The notes beneath the pieces are model-generated. The model was not told where the DNA came from, ran no database searches, and saw nothing but the letters and a program-made list of their open reading frames with translations. Positions 1 to 11,632 of a stretch of 64,000 nucleotides of DNA are shown here, in pieces. Numbering within the stretch: the first letter of the stretch is position 1; each line of letters begins with the position of its first letter. Source of the stretch: Poecilobothrus nobilitatus (lineage: Eukaryota; Arthropoda; Insecta; Diptera; Dolichopodidae); the NCBI GenBank assembly GCA_947095535.1, contig OX352773.1, forward strand, positions 84,044,670 to 84,108,669, written 5' to 3'. The position numbers and the translations under genes were made by a program.

Positions 1-1144
1 AAAGATTATGAAACACTAATATTATATTGATGCGCCATCTATTATCTTATATAAGAATTATTTATTTTATCTATTTATATTATGATAAAAATGACTACTA
101 CTAGATAAGACCGAACCGGACTTTACAACATCTTTTGATTAAAAGACTAGAGGTTTAACTACTACGTCATTAGTCAGATAACAAAACCGAAATTAAATTT
201 AGACTTCTCATTAGATGTAATAAGTTTCATTTCATATTAATACTTTGTATAAGATTTAATTGCTGGCAAAATATTTTGTCATTGATCGTATATATGATTC
301 TAGTACCGAATTTTCCAGAGTTTTATAAGTTACATTGGTTTTTTATATTGGTGGTTTATTGAATATTTTCTTCAAGTATTTACTCATTGCTATTATATTC
401 AAGTAGTTTTGGTATTGAATTTAGAATTTCATAAAATATTTTTATTAAAATTTAACATTACATGATTTTTTTTATAATTATTGGAAGCTAAATAAATTAT
501 AAATAAGGTAAAAATTAATTGTTAATTTGATATTGTTGAACCTCTAATAAAAATCAAAATTTCAAATACAAAACTTTAAAAATATTTTCAAGTTTAAAAA
601 TTAAGTTATTCTAATTAAATATTTACGCTTTTTTTTATTGTGTTTTAGCAATTGAAATTTATTATTCTTTGATTATTTTTTGTAGGTTTGCTTTCTTGAG
701 CTTATTAAAGTTTAAGCATATAAGAATATTTCCAAAATGTAAATAAAAGTATACTATTTTCAAATCTATTTTCTTTATAATGTATTTTTTTCCTTAATTC
801 TGAAAAAGAATAAAAACAAAAAGGATGTTAAAAAAAGAAAAATTAAAAGCTGATGGAAGTTTAATTGGTATAACTTAGTAGACATAAGCTAAATAGTTAA
901 ATACTCATTAAAATTTAAGTTTTAATCAAACATTATAATCGATATATATACATATACATATACATATATATATATATATTTTCTTTGACATGCCACTCCA
1001 AAAAGAAGCATATGACAATGATATCCACTAATAAATTTATTATTCGTACTTAACTAAATTTCAGTTTATCAAATCATTAATTTCACTAAGCCGTTAATTA
1101 CTCGGCTGTAGCTATTGTACAAAACTAAGACGTTTCTTTTATTT
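1..1144. other. AT-rich spacer, no gene seen
   Basis: No frame gives a protein I recognise. A TA-rich microsatellite lies at about 940-980. Positions 32-60 carry the motif GCGCCATCTATTATCTTATA, which recurs at 1148-1176 at the end of the tRNA-like SINE below, so this may be the severed tail of another copy. Confidence 0.6.
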
Positions 1145-1364
1145 CTACGCCATCTATTATCTTATACAAGAATCATTTTTTTATTATTATTTTTTTATTT
1201 TATATTTATTATATATTTTTATTATATATATTTTTTATTTAATTATATGTATTATTGGAAAAATCTATATTATTTTTTATTAATCTATATGACCCAACGG
1301 GGATTTGAACCCGAAATCTTTCGAATAAAAGTCCGGTGTCTTAATCACTACAACATTGGCTGGA
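1145..1364 (-). repeat. tRNA-derived SINE, short family S2 (copy 1)
   Basis: Read on the minus strand, 1364-1290 is a 75-nt tRNA-like block with a box A-like TGTTGTAGTGATTAAGAC and a box B GGTTCAAATCC inside a plausible T arm (GGG-loop-CCC). The acceptor stem does not pair well and no proper anticodon loop is kept, so this is a pol III-derived repeat, not a working tRNA. An A/T-rich body follows and ends at about 1147 with a motif equivalent to ATTCTTNTATAAGATAATAG plus ATGGCG. The same motif is at 32-60, and a diverged version is near 44425. The 3' boundary is inferred from that shared motif. Confidence 0.6.
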
Positions 1365-3789
1365 TATGTATGTACATATATATTAATCTGGCAATATTTT
1401 TTTTTCGATAAATCATAAAAGCATTTTAAACAATTTGTACCATATCACTGAATAGTCATATTTATTTTAAGATTGGACGACCTTTTTCTAAGATTGGACT
1501 ATTTTTTTAAAAAGTTATAGCAAATTATAAGATAAGAAAAAATGGATTAAACTTTATAGTTACTTCAAAAGCTTGTCTATCAATTCTCAATCCCTATTAC
1601 AATATTCTACCCCTTATATAACGGTCTACCATATAATATATAGAATTTTTATAATATATAGAAATATGCATATAAAAAACCAATCAAAAAAATGTCTCTA
1701 AAAATAGACGAAAACAAATTTAAATTACTGAAAAAAATTTAAAGTGATCAGCTCAGTTATTTTTAAATATTTTACAACAAGTTTTAAACAAAAAAATGGA
1801 TAACAATTAGTCTTTTATTTTTTTGTGTCAATGAATTGTTATTGACTTTAAATTATTAGGTTTTTAAATTTTTGTTAAAGAAAAAATGAGTTTAGTTGTA
1901 GATTTTGTAACTTTTATTCTCATTTTAATAATTAATACTTTTTTAATTTACTAAATCCTTTTTTTTGTTAGGTTTTTTAACTTTAAAGAAAATATTTTAG
2001 AATAAATGGTTTAAAAAAGGATATTGGATATCTTATATGTAATTATTTTTTAAGATAAATTAATTATTTTCAAAATAAAGGTAGGTTCAAATGCTATATA
2101 GATTGGAAATGATTTTAATAATTTAATATGAGTAAATGTTTTCCATAAGTACGAAAAGTAATTTTCAATAGCAATTTCGGGCGATTATGTTTTAGATTGA
2201 TATAATTTAATAGTAATGTCGATATCTAATAGTTATATGCCTATATTAATATTTGAAGCGAGAAAATAAGGAAGGAAGTAATGTTCAAAAAAGAAATTCT
2301 GTTTTGAAGTCATCAAAGTTTTTTATGAAGTTCTATGGTAATATAAGATCTTTTTTAAACTCTCAGAATTATTTTTCTATATAACTATATTTAAAATGAA
2401 CCATGATAAAATTATTGGAATTTGATGTATATAAAGAATTTGTTCTAAAATTACTTTTATAGTATATCATGCGAAGGTATTTTAAATAGAGAGTGTAATA
2501 ATAATCTTAATACCATATAATATCAAATGATTTATGCACATACAAATTATCCTTATTTAATATTTAATATTGTTCATTCAGTATTCAATGGACTCCTGGC
2601 TCTATTAATACATTTTGAATTGCTATTGTCGGAATAATATAAAGACAAAAAGAGTTTATATCCTACGGGTATAGAAGTTTAATAGCAATTGTTACCACTC
2701 TCTTCTTATTTTTGTGATCTTGCTTTTTTCTAAAACATCAAAGGAATAGTTAACTTATTATATTAATACTACCTTTTTGAGTATTAATACTTATCTTTTA
2801 AAGCGGTTATCCTTAATTTTTAGTCTTGTCTTATTTTATTATAAATATTCCATAAATGTAAGGATAATAGATTATAATTAATAGATAATAGATAATTATT
2901 TTTGTGTTATTTTTTACTTTTGTTTAAAAAAGAAAAAGAAAATTTGATCTTTGTACGTGGTCTGTGACCATCTAAAGAATAACAATATGTTCGTAATCTT
3001 CGATTTTTTTTAATTAAATAAAATTTCTTAATTAGTCATGAATACAATATGGTACCTAAAAGATTATTAAGTATAAAAATTATTGTTTTTTTTTTTGAAA
3101 GGAAATAAAGAAATTCTATAAATAAATGTGACCCAAAAAAAAAAAAAAAAAATTTAAAACTTCCCTTCCCTTTTCTTCCCTAATTTATAAAGATTCAAAA
3201 AAAATCCACACAAACTACTAAGGGACACATAACAGAATTTATTCTTGATTTTTAATATTTTTCATTATAATAAAATCGATAAGATTTAAAAAAAAGGATT
3301 ATTCAAACTAAATTATCGTTTTATTCTTAAAATATTTTTTAATAAATTTTTAGAGAACGTAAAGAAACACATGCATATCAATATTAGAACATTTCAAGGA
3401 AATTGGGCAAGGCGTATACTGATGGTGTATACGTATACCATATTACTATTATTTACAATTCAAAAAAAGATCAGGATATAAAATAATAAAAAGATATGAA
3501 AATGAAGAAAAAAACCAAAGAATTCTTTTTAAAAAAGATAAAAAAAGAAAAAAATCACTAAAACCGAAGTGATAACTCTAATAACGGTTTTTTTTTTGTT
3601 GTTTTCTCAAAGGTTTATAAGATAACACAGGCACAAATCAACTTATTTGTATCTTTTTTTTTCCAAAATTATGTATTGTTTCTATATTTTGATAAGATTT
3701 AGAAAGGATTAAAACGATGATGATTTATTATCGTCGGCTTCCTTTCGATTGCAACTAAACAGTATTATTTAAAGAATTGATTAATATGC
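1365..3789. other. AT-rich spacer, no gene seen
   Basis: Homopolymer A/T runs and short stop-rich frames only. A small duplication of AAGATTGGAC occurs at 1470-1500. No repeat boundaries, RNA gene or coding signal could be supported. Confidence 0.5.
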
Positions 3790-3823
3790 TATGCGCTTAA
3801 GCACTCGCACCTGAGGCCCCCGT
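3790..3823 (-). repeat. SINE S1 5' head fragment
   Basis: On the minus strand this begins CGGGGGCCTCAGG and continues into a box A-like stretch (GAGTGCTTAAGCGC). The head matches the 5' end of the SINE copy at 3970-4088 and the one at 51050-51224. No box B follows, so it is a truncated head. Confidence 0.45.
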
Positions 3824-3969
3824 ATTATTTATTTATTTATATTAATATTACATACATAAATGTAATGAAATATTATTGAACCATTATAGGTTTTTATACT
3901 ATTATTAAATTATATACTAATATTATTTATTTTGTTTATATTATATACTATATATTTACATTATATTAG

Positions 3970-4088
3970 TTCGTAAGGGAGGTATGTAAAGAAAAAAACA
4001 CTTACGACCAGTGCAGGGATCGAACCCACCCTCCTTCGGTTAATACGCCACATGCCTACCCACTAGACTATCGAAGCCGCGAGGCCCC
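3970..4088 (-). repeat. tRNA-derived SINE S1 (copy 1, 3' truncated)
   Basis: The minus strand reads GGGGGCCTCGCGGCTTCGAT, then box A (AGTCTAGTGGGTAGGC), a CGAAGGAGGGTGGGTTCGA stretch with box B GGTTCGATCC, then GGTCGTAAG and a distal CTTACGA that can pair with it. The order head, box A, box B, CGTAAG/CTTACG hairpin is the same as in the fuller copies at 22499-22681, 51050-51224 and 57489-57620. The downstream CAGGAAAT hairpin and the ATGTGGCAG tail are missing. Confidence 0.75.
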
Positions 4089-6346
4089 CGTACTTTTGAT
4101 ATTTAAAAAATAAAATTATTTTGAAAATTTGCATAATTTAAGGCGTATTTCTTGAATGATTAGTAAAATAATTTTTAGCAAAAATGGAATATCATTTCCA
4201 AAAAAAAAAAAGTTTTTAAAATTATTTTGATATTTTAAAACTAATTAATATTAAAGTGTTATGAAAATTTTTATATTTTGATTTATGAAAAAGTTCTTTG
4301 ATCCATCATCGTCGATCTTCACAATTTTATGAAGTGTTATTACTTCTGATATTGATAAATTTTTTAATCTAATTGAAATATTTAAATAAAGTATAAAACC
4401 ACAAAGGAAAATAATATTTTTAAATATTCAATATATAACTGCTCTATAATTAATTATTTAGCTGCTCCATAATTAGTTATACTTTTATTATATTTAGCTG
4501 CTCCATAATTAGTTATACTAAAATAAATATTCATTCTTGTTATATTCATTTAAAATAAATGATAAAAATATTAAATTATATTAAATTAATTTTCTTTGGA
4601 AAACATTATTGTATTCGCAAAATAAATAGATATCTAGCTTCTAAACTCAAAAGAATATCTCGTTTTGGATTATTAGAAAAAATATTTAGATTAAATCATT
4701 TACTATATAATTTAGATTATTTAGATTAAAATTTACCGTTATTGTAACTTTTTAGCTACTTCTAATCTGAATGATTAAGCCAAATTCTTACAGAAGTATG
4801 TTTTGTAGAAAACCAATGAAATTTTTTTTTTGTTTCATAATTTTTATGATGAAAGAATTTCACTAGTTTTGCAATCGATATAAAAGTGAATAACTGAATA
4901 AAAGTGAGGAAGTGAATAAAAAAGAAGAATATTATGACTAAATTAATGACAATGCTTTGCTTTGTACATTCAACAGTTTTAATGATGTAATTCATAATAT
5001 TTTTAAACTGAGGGATATACAGTTTTAAAATTAATCTATCGTTATCTTTTTTATACGCAGTAAACTATTGAATTGGACACCATGTGTTTTGTATAAAACA
5101 ATTCAAATACTACTCTGCTAATAGTTGTTTTATAGATGTTGATTGACACTAATAAATAGGAGAATGAATTTGTTTGGTTAAGTTTTTTACAAAATCATTT
5201 ACTAAATTTTTGATTTTTTTTTGAAATTTTACTAAATCTACAAATTAATAAAAAGCATTAAAAGAAATTGTATGCTATTAATTGATAATTATCATTATTT
5301 AATTTTTTACACTGTTATTTTAATTATCCAATTTAAATTAAATTAAATTTTTCATTAGTATGTAAAAAAATATAGAATTTTGCAAATACAAAATGCTTAA
5401 ATGTTCATAATATATGGCATTCAGTTTCTTTTAATATAATATTTTTTAATGTATTTTTTTTTCCAATGATTCAAATGAGTTTTGGTAAAATTCTACATTT
5501 TTTTCTTTCACGTTATTTTTTAGTTTTATTTTTAAATTATTTTTTCATTGCATTTTATTCATTATTTTAGCGCCGAAACTTATTTTTCATTTAAATTGCA
5601 TTTATATGCAGCACTAATATTTGTTTAATTTTTTTTTTTTATAATTGTTTTTTTTTTTTTCATTACACATAAAAAAAATTGAGTAAAATTTAGGTTAAAA
5701 TAAATAATGAGTTGCCATACAATACAATAAAAAAAATGTAGTTTAATTATCATTTAATATATTCTTATATAAATAAACTGCTAACAAGTTGAAAACTGCA
5801 ACTGCAAGAAGTTGAAAACTAAAGAATATGATTTACATTATTTCGATATGTTTAAAATGTTACAACATAAGTTCTATAATTGTAATATTTTCAACCGTTT
5901 TAAATCTTGAAAATTGTTCTGAAAGTGTTTTATTTCTTCCAAAATTGTACTAACTAAGCAATAAGTGCCAAAGTGATTTCTTGGAACATACAATGGCCTG
6001 GTAAAAATAAATTTATATGAAATTCGTTGAGAAGTTCCTTTTTTTCAATCTTTTGCTCCTTACGTATTCAATGCAGTTGATTAAATAAAATTGTATTTCT
6101 TTAATAAATTTAAAACGGGAGTCGAAGAGAATTTTATTCTGTTTGATACATATATGGAAAAAAAAAAATCTTTAAATACTGGTTAATGATTTTTATTCTT
6201 ATTAACATTAGTGCAAAAGAAAATACATAATCATTATATAGAGTTATTTGATTCACAAATTAATATTTAAGTTTAAGTGAATTGATTGATTTGCGTATAT
6301 TTCAATGAAGTAGAATATAAATTATAAAACAAAGAATAATAAAATC
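4089..6346. other. AT-rich spacer with small local duplications
   Basis: No gene recognised. GCTGCTCCATAATTAGTTAT is repeated at about 4458-4516, with a weaker third copy just upstream, giving a tiny tandem array. The 77-codon minus-strand frame at 4762-4995 is K/F/I-rich with no recognisable motif. Long T and A runs lie around 5630-5660. Confidence 0.5.
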
Positions 6347-6349
6347 TTA

Positions 6350-7088
6350 ATCCAAGTACACACGAGAGCTTAAAATAGGTAGAGCTCTACGAAAACAAAA
6401 GTTTCCTCTACCAAATGTGTTTACACGAGAGTGCATCTCTACAGAAAATTCACTCTACGAAAACTTTGGTAGAGAAATTTTTCGTAGAGCTCTAGATTTT
6501 TCTCTAGCGACTGTTCTACACGATATACGTATTTTTTGTAAATCTGTGCTAGATCTGTGCTAGAGCAATAAATAGAATTAAATTCAAAATAGATTTGTTT
6601 GTTGCAAACAGTTCTTTGAAAAATGAGTTCGGAACAAGTAAAAGCTGCTGCGGCTACCGTGTGCTATTTAATTCTTAAAAAAAAATAAAAATAAAAAAAA
6701 TAGAAAATGTTGGGAGCGAGAATGGGTGCGAAGAAGACATACTGTTGGATTCTACAAAGACTTTACCAGTTTTTATATAGCAAATTATTTACCATTGATT
6801 ACTTATATAGAAAAATACATACATCATACTTTAATAACAATATAATATGCAAAAATACATGAATTACATGAAAGTCTACGAAAAAGATCTGTAGAGTCAT
6901 CGTAGACAAAAAAATTTCTCTACTTGAAACTGTTTACACGGTAGAGAAATCTCTAACAAAAAATCCCTCGTAGAGTCAATGTAGAGTTCTACGGTAGAGC
7001 TCTAACGAGTGTTCACACACATGTAGATCGTTCTACCGAGATTTTTATCTCAACTCTACCTATTTTAGTCTCTCGTGTGTACTTGGCT
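6350..7088. mobile_element. PIF/Harbinger-like DNA transposon, internally deleted
   Basis: The ends form a terminal inverted repeat of about 33 bp: the left end is ATCCAAGTACACACGAGAG and the right end, read in reverse complement, is AGCCAAGTACACACGAGAG. Both continue into an AAAATAGGTAGAG-type stretch with one or two mismatches. The element is flanked by TTA on both sides (6347-6349 and 7089-7091), which fits the 3-bp TWA target duplication of PIF/Harbinger elements. At 739 bp it is far shorter than an autonomous element and keeps only a transposase N-terminal remnant. GTAGAG/CTCTAC hexamers crowd the subterminal regions on both sides, as expected for transposase-binding sites. The TIR and TSD are seen directly; the superfamily call is inferred from TSD, TIR and remnant together. 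Confidence 0.85.
6623..6792 (+). pseudogene. Harbinger transposase N-terminal remnant
   Basis: An ATG at 6623 opens MSSEQVKAAAATVCYLIL followed by a lysine run and a stop at 6686. In another frame, from 6702, the sequence continues RKCWEREWVRRRHTVGFYKD and then FTSFYIANYL. A W-x-R-x-W-x-x-R-R basic/aromatic block near the N-terminus is what I know from insect PIF/Harbinger transposases. The two parts are out of frame and separated by a poly-A stretch, and the catalytic DDE region is absent, so no active protein is possible. It lies inside the inverted-repeat element and supports its classification. Confidence 0.65.
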
Positions 7089-7091
7089 TTA

Positions 7092-8681
7092 TAACTAACT
7101 TTTATTTAGGAAAACCTTAGGGGCAGACAGTGACTAAAAAAATATCATAAACAAAAATAAATAAATAAATAAATAATTTTTTTTTTTTGTCATAATTTGG
7201 GATTAAAAACATTTTTGAGGTTTCACGTTTTCATTCATGAATACTTATATTAATTTATCGTTTCATTATACCGGAAGACCACTAGCACCAGTACCGCAAA
7301 ATTTCAAATATTTGATAAAAAAAAACCAAAGAAATTTTTGACGTGTTATTTTGTTTGTTATTTTTCTAAATTAAAATTTTCTTTTTATTTAATTTTTTTT
7401 ATTGGTTTTTTATTTCTTAAGGATATTTTTATATGAATCCTAATATACTAAATAATTTGCAACTGTAAAAAAGAGGAAGTAAAGAAATATTTTTACATTT
7501 TTTGTTTACAATATGTATTTGTTTTCTTTTAAATTTTCTTAACAATTTAATTTTTAATACCGTAATTACAATACTTTTCATTTTAACCAAAAATAAATGT
7601 TTGTTAAATTTTAATCATCCGGTAACCCCTACTTATTTTATACTATATATACATAGAAACATTTTCAAATTTCACTTTAATACTGTTGCACATTTTTGTT
7701 TAGAATCATACACAGAAACAAACATGAATACTTAAATATTAAAGAATTAAATAATTTAATAAAGAGAAAAATTTTTTTTCTTTTTAAAGAATAACAGTAA
7801 TATGTAAATACTTTTTTTTTTGTTTTTACAGCAAAAACAATAACAATAACAATAATGGTAAAAAGGTAATAATGGTATTTTATAATTCTAAAAATTATTA
7901 AAAATAAAATAAGAAAAAACAAAAATAAATAAAGGTTATTGTAACCACGCACAGCAAATACCACAGGATTTTAATACAAGAGATTGATGTTAAATTTTTA
8001 ATAAAATTTGAATATTTTACAAATCAATGTTTAGGGATAATTGAAAATAGGGAAATTTTTAACAGTTAAGGTAAATTTTGTCATATTTAATTAATGTTAT
8101 TGGAACATTTGGTTTTAAATTTACTTAAAAAAAAAAAAAATATAATTTTTTAGATTTTTAAATGATCATTATAAAAGTTTCATTAAGGCTCTACTAACAA
8201 ACTTCCGAATCGAAAATAAACTAAAACCCAATTTTGAACTACAATTGAATTATAAATATTTAGGTCATGAAAAAAATATATAATAGAGACAACCATCAGA
8301 TTGGGAATTGTACCATGGATAACATAACATAAGGTCTCTTTTGGCAAAATTATATTATGAAACTCTCAAAACGTCATAACATCATATTTTATTTATTAAT
8401 TTAATATAAAATTTTATTTAAGAAATTAAAAAATTTTCACTTCTTTTAATTTTTTAATTATTGGCATTAAATTAAATTCACTGTTATGATTTAAATTGAA
8501 AATTACCTAAATATTTTGGGTATACCAAAATCAGGAAGTATATAAAGGAAAATGGAACATTAAATTTTCGATTTAATTATATACATTTTCGTAATCTGTT
8601 TATTATTTTATTTTTTTGTTTTTTAAATTATTTTTCAAATTATTGTTTTTTAAATTATTTTTTTTCAATTTTCTTTCCATT
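7092..8681. other. AT-rich spacer, no gene seen
   Basis: Two overlapping low-complexity frames on opposite strands (7502-7735 and 7677-7964) are rich in F, I, L, Y and N, as expected of translated A/T sequence, and show no family motif. Short A/T microsatellites are present, for example an AAAT run near 7160. Confidence 0.5.
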
Positions 8682-9883
8682 TTTAGCATATTTCCAAAAA
8701 AATGTTGGAAAAAATATGTCTCTTAGTTTCACTCTGTCCGTCCGTCCGTTCGACCGTCCGTCTGTCCGTTTGCTTACAAAATTTCTACACTGTTAAAGAT
8801 AGAGAAAAAAATTTTTAACCATGAGTAGGTCTCTGAAAAACATTAATGTTGTAGAACAACTTTTTCATGTAGCCCCATCCATTACGGAACCGCAGCCGCT
8901 CCAACTTTGAAAACGCCCTATTTTTAAATGCGTATATCTTATGTTTTACTTAACATTTTTTCAATCTAAAAACGCCATTCCACAGGGTTTTTTTTATTTT
9001 TGTAAATCAATATCAAAATTATACAATTTTTGTTTTTTTAAATTGAGTAAATTTAGCGTTATGTGAAACCCAATTTTGCATGATTTTTCTACCTTCATAA
9101 CCCCGGCATACTTTAAAATAGAAACTTAAAATTTTGAGGTAAGAAGAACTTTTAGTATTATAATTATGTATTATGTATAAAGTTCCTTAGAAATTTTTTT
9201 TGGACCGCCCCTGTTTAAAAGCTATTAGGACTCAAAAATTGAAAATTTGCTATTTTTAAACACCTGTAACTTTGGCACCTGTACACATTTTTCTTCTCGG
9301 CAAAACATAAAAAGTAAAGCTCCGGTAATATATTTTTACGTGTGTTAACGGTTTCTTTTAGTTGTATAGGATCCCAAAGTTACAGCCCCTCAAAATTACA
9401 GAAAAGCGCTATATTCAGATGTATATATCTCAGGATCTGCGTAGTTATATTCTGCGTAGCTATATTCAGATGTATATATCTCAGGCTCTGCGTAGTAGTT
9501 TTATAAGCTAAAAACGTTATAAGACCGAAAATTTTCTATAAAATAATATCAAAATTATAAAAGATTTTGTCATTTACTATTTAAATTTACCGTTATGTAA
9601 AACCAAATTTTGCATGATTTTTCTACCTTCATAACTCCGGCACGCTTTTATATAAGGACTTGAAATTTTGAGTCAAGAAAGAGCTTTTAGAATTTAAGTT
9701 TCCTCAGAAGATATTTTTATACCACCCTCTATTTAAGAGCTATTGGCGCTCAAAAATTGAAAATTTGTTATTTTTAAACACTTGTAATTTAGGTACCTTG
9801 TATTTGCCTTGGCAATTTGTATTATCTTTTGGAAATATGCGCTTTTAAAAACCGTTAGTTTACATTCTGCCTTGTTTTTTTTT
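8682..9883 (+). mobile_element. HINE (DINE-1-like Helentron derivative), family A copy A1
   Basis: The 5' end is AGCATATTTCC at 8685, which can pair with GGAAAAAATATG just downstream to make a 5' hairpin. Then comes GTTTCACTCTG and a GTCC-type microsatellite (8734-8769). The core holds two diverged copies of one module (about 9055-9440 and 9590-9800), each running from ACCGTTATGTGAAA-like sequence through CACCTGTAACTT to TTACAGCCCCTC. Near the 3' end GGAAATATGCGCT (9831-9843) is the inverted copy of the 5' motif. It is followed by a small hairpin (AAACC, loop GTT, AGTTT) and TACATTCTGCCTTGTTTTTT. There is no open frame of note. Family B shares this layout with different sequence. The DINE-1 comparison is from memory of the family, not a search. 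Confidence 0.75.
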
Positions 9884-10082
9884 ACTGTTATAATAAATCA
9901 GTAATATGAATGAATATGAATAAGTTTTTATTTTCTTTTTGAGAAAATTTTTATTTTTTCATCCTGGTTTTCATTTCTTATAGTAAAAATAAATAAAATC
10001 ATTTTTGTTTCTTCTTTCTTTAAAGTTTTCTTTTCTCTTACAATAGTTTTGTTTGTCTTTTATTTCTAAAATAAAAAATAAC

Positions 10083-10323
10083 AGAATAATTTGAAGTCGA
10101 AGAGGAAATTTAAGAGAAAGTGCTTTAATGTGAAAAAAAAATAATTTTTATGTAGCGAGATGTGATAGTTATGTTAGCATTTGTATATAGTACGGATGGA
10201 TTAAAAGAATAATTTGAAGTCGAAGAGGAAATTTAAGAGAAAGTGCTTTAATGTGAAAAAAAAATAATTTTTATGTGGCGAGATGTGATAGTTATGTTAG
10301 CATTTGTATATAGTACGGATGGA
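10083..10323. repeat. 118-bp unit duplicated in tandem, period 123
   Basis: Units 10083-10200 and 10206-10323 are almost identical; the one difference I see is TAGCGAG versus TGGCGAG. Five bases (TTAAA) separate them. Such similarity in decayed surroundings implies a recent duplication. No coding potential or known element was recognised. The array lies between HINEs A1 and B1. Confidence 0.9.
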
Positions 10324-10355
10324 TTCAGTTTTCATGATCTTTTATTTATATTTTT

Positions 10356-11417
10356 ATACCCGTACGATAAGGATAGGGTATATTAAAATTGCTCCTCAGT
10401 TTGTAACACCTCGAAATAAATTAGATAGGTATATCTTCAAAGGAATGGATCAGATCAGAATCAAATTCTAAGTCGATTAAACTTTGTCCCTCCATTCGTC
10501 CGTCAGGTAGATAACTCAAGAACTAAGAAAGCTAGAGTCTTGAAATTAATATAAAATATTCTTACAACAATTTGTAGGTTCCCTATTTTTTTTGGTTGCG
10601 ATCCGACTTAAGTGCTAATAGATATCATAAAAATATTAATTTTATTATTAACAATTTTTTTCTGTAGCGCAACCCGTTACGGAAAGTTCGAAAAAGCTCT
10701 ATATTTAAATTGTTATAACACAAATTGTATAAGGTATTTCTTCAAGATGAAAACGCCAAACGATTACTGCTTTTATTAGCTTTAAAAATACATATACAGT
10801 AAATATATATCTGTGGCATGATATTGTCATAATTTACCGTTATGCGAAACTCAAATTTTGCAAAATTCTTGATTCCTTCTATCTTCCAAACGGTTTAAGT
10901 TAGAAACTTGAAATTTTGAGAGAAGTTAGATCTTTGAAAATAAGTATGAGTCATTTCGGAAAATATTTTTATATCGCCCCCCGTTTCGGAGCTGTATGGG
11001 GTCAAAAACTAAAAAATTACTTATTTTTAAACACCTGTAACTTGAACACCTGTCCAAATTTTTTTGAAGTAATATACAAAAATTAAAGCTCCAACATCAT
11101 ATTTTTATTTTTATTAACAACTTTTCTTAATAATATAAATATTAATAATTTTAACTTACTTTAAAATTGACGAAAGTGTAACTTCATTTTTCTAAATTTT
11201 TCTAACAAATTTTTTACTCGATAATTTGAATATATGTATAGTTTGAATATATGTACAACCCATAGTTCTAGAAATTATAAAATTCACCCAAATTATTTTA
11301 AAATACTAAAAAATTAAAAAAATAATATTATAAACAGAGTGACAGGTTATGAACATACTAACGATTCATACGGGTATCTAAGAGTTGGCAAAGGCAACTG
11401 TATTCTTTCTCGTTTTT
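10356..11417 (+). mobile_element. HINE family B copy B1, with a family A-like core
   Basis: The 5' end TATACCCGTACGATAAGGAT runs into AGGGTATA and can fold as a hairpin. Near the 3' end TTCATACGGGTAT (11365-11377) is the inverted copy. A small hairpin follows (AGTTG at 11383, CAACT at 11395), then TATTCTTTCTCGTTTTT. A short GTCC run sits at about 10495-10505. The ends are those of family B, but 10845-11060 (ACCGTTATGCGAAACTCAAA through CACCTGTAACTTGAACACC) matches the internal module of family A elements A1 and A2. It carries no protein. It abuts B2, so B1 and B2 lie head to tail within about 2.6 kb. Confidence 0.75.
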
Positions 11418-11632
11418 AGTCGAATTTCAAATAATAAAAAACTCAAGAAAAAAATAATAAGATTTTTATTGCTATGAATTCAAGGATTTTTTTAATCTTT
11501 TCTTTGTTTTATGAATTTTTAAGGATTTTCTTTAAAATTTCTTTTATTTTGTTTTATTTTAAAGCACTTTTTTAAACTGCTGACGCTGTTTATTTTAAAA
11601 ATATAATTTTTTTATTTAGAGATCATGTAATT

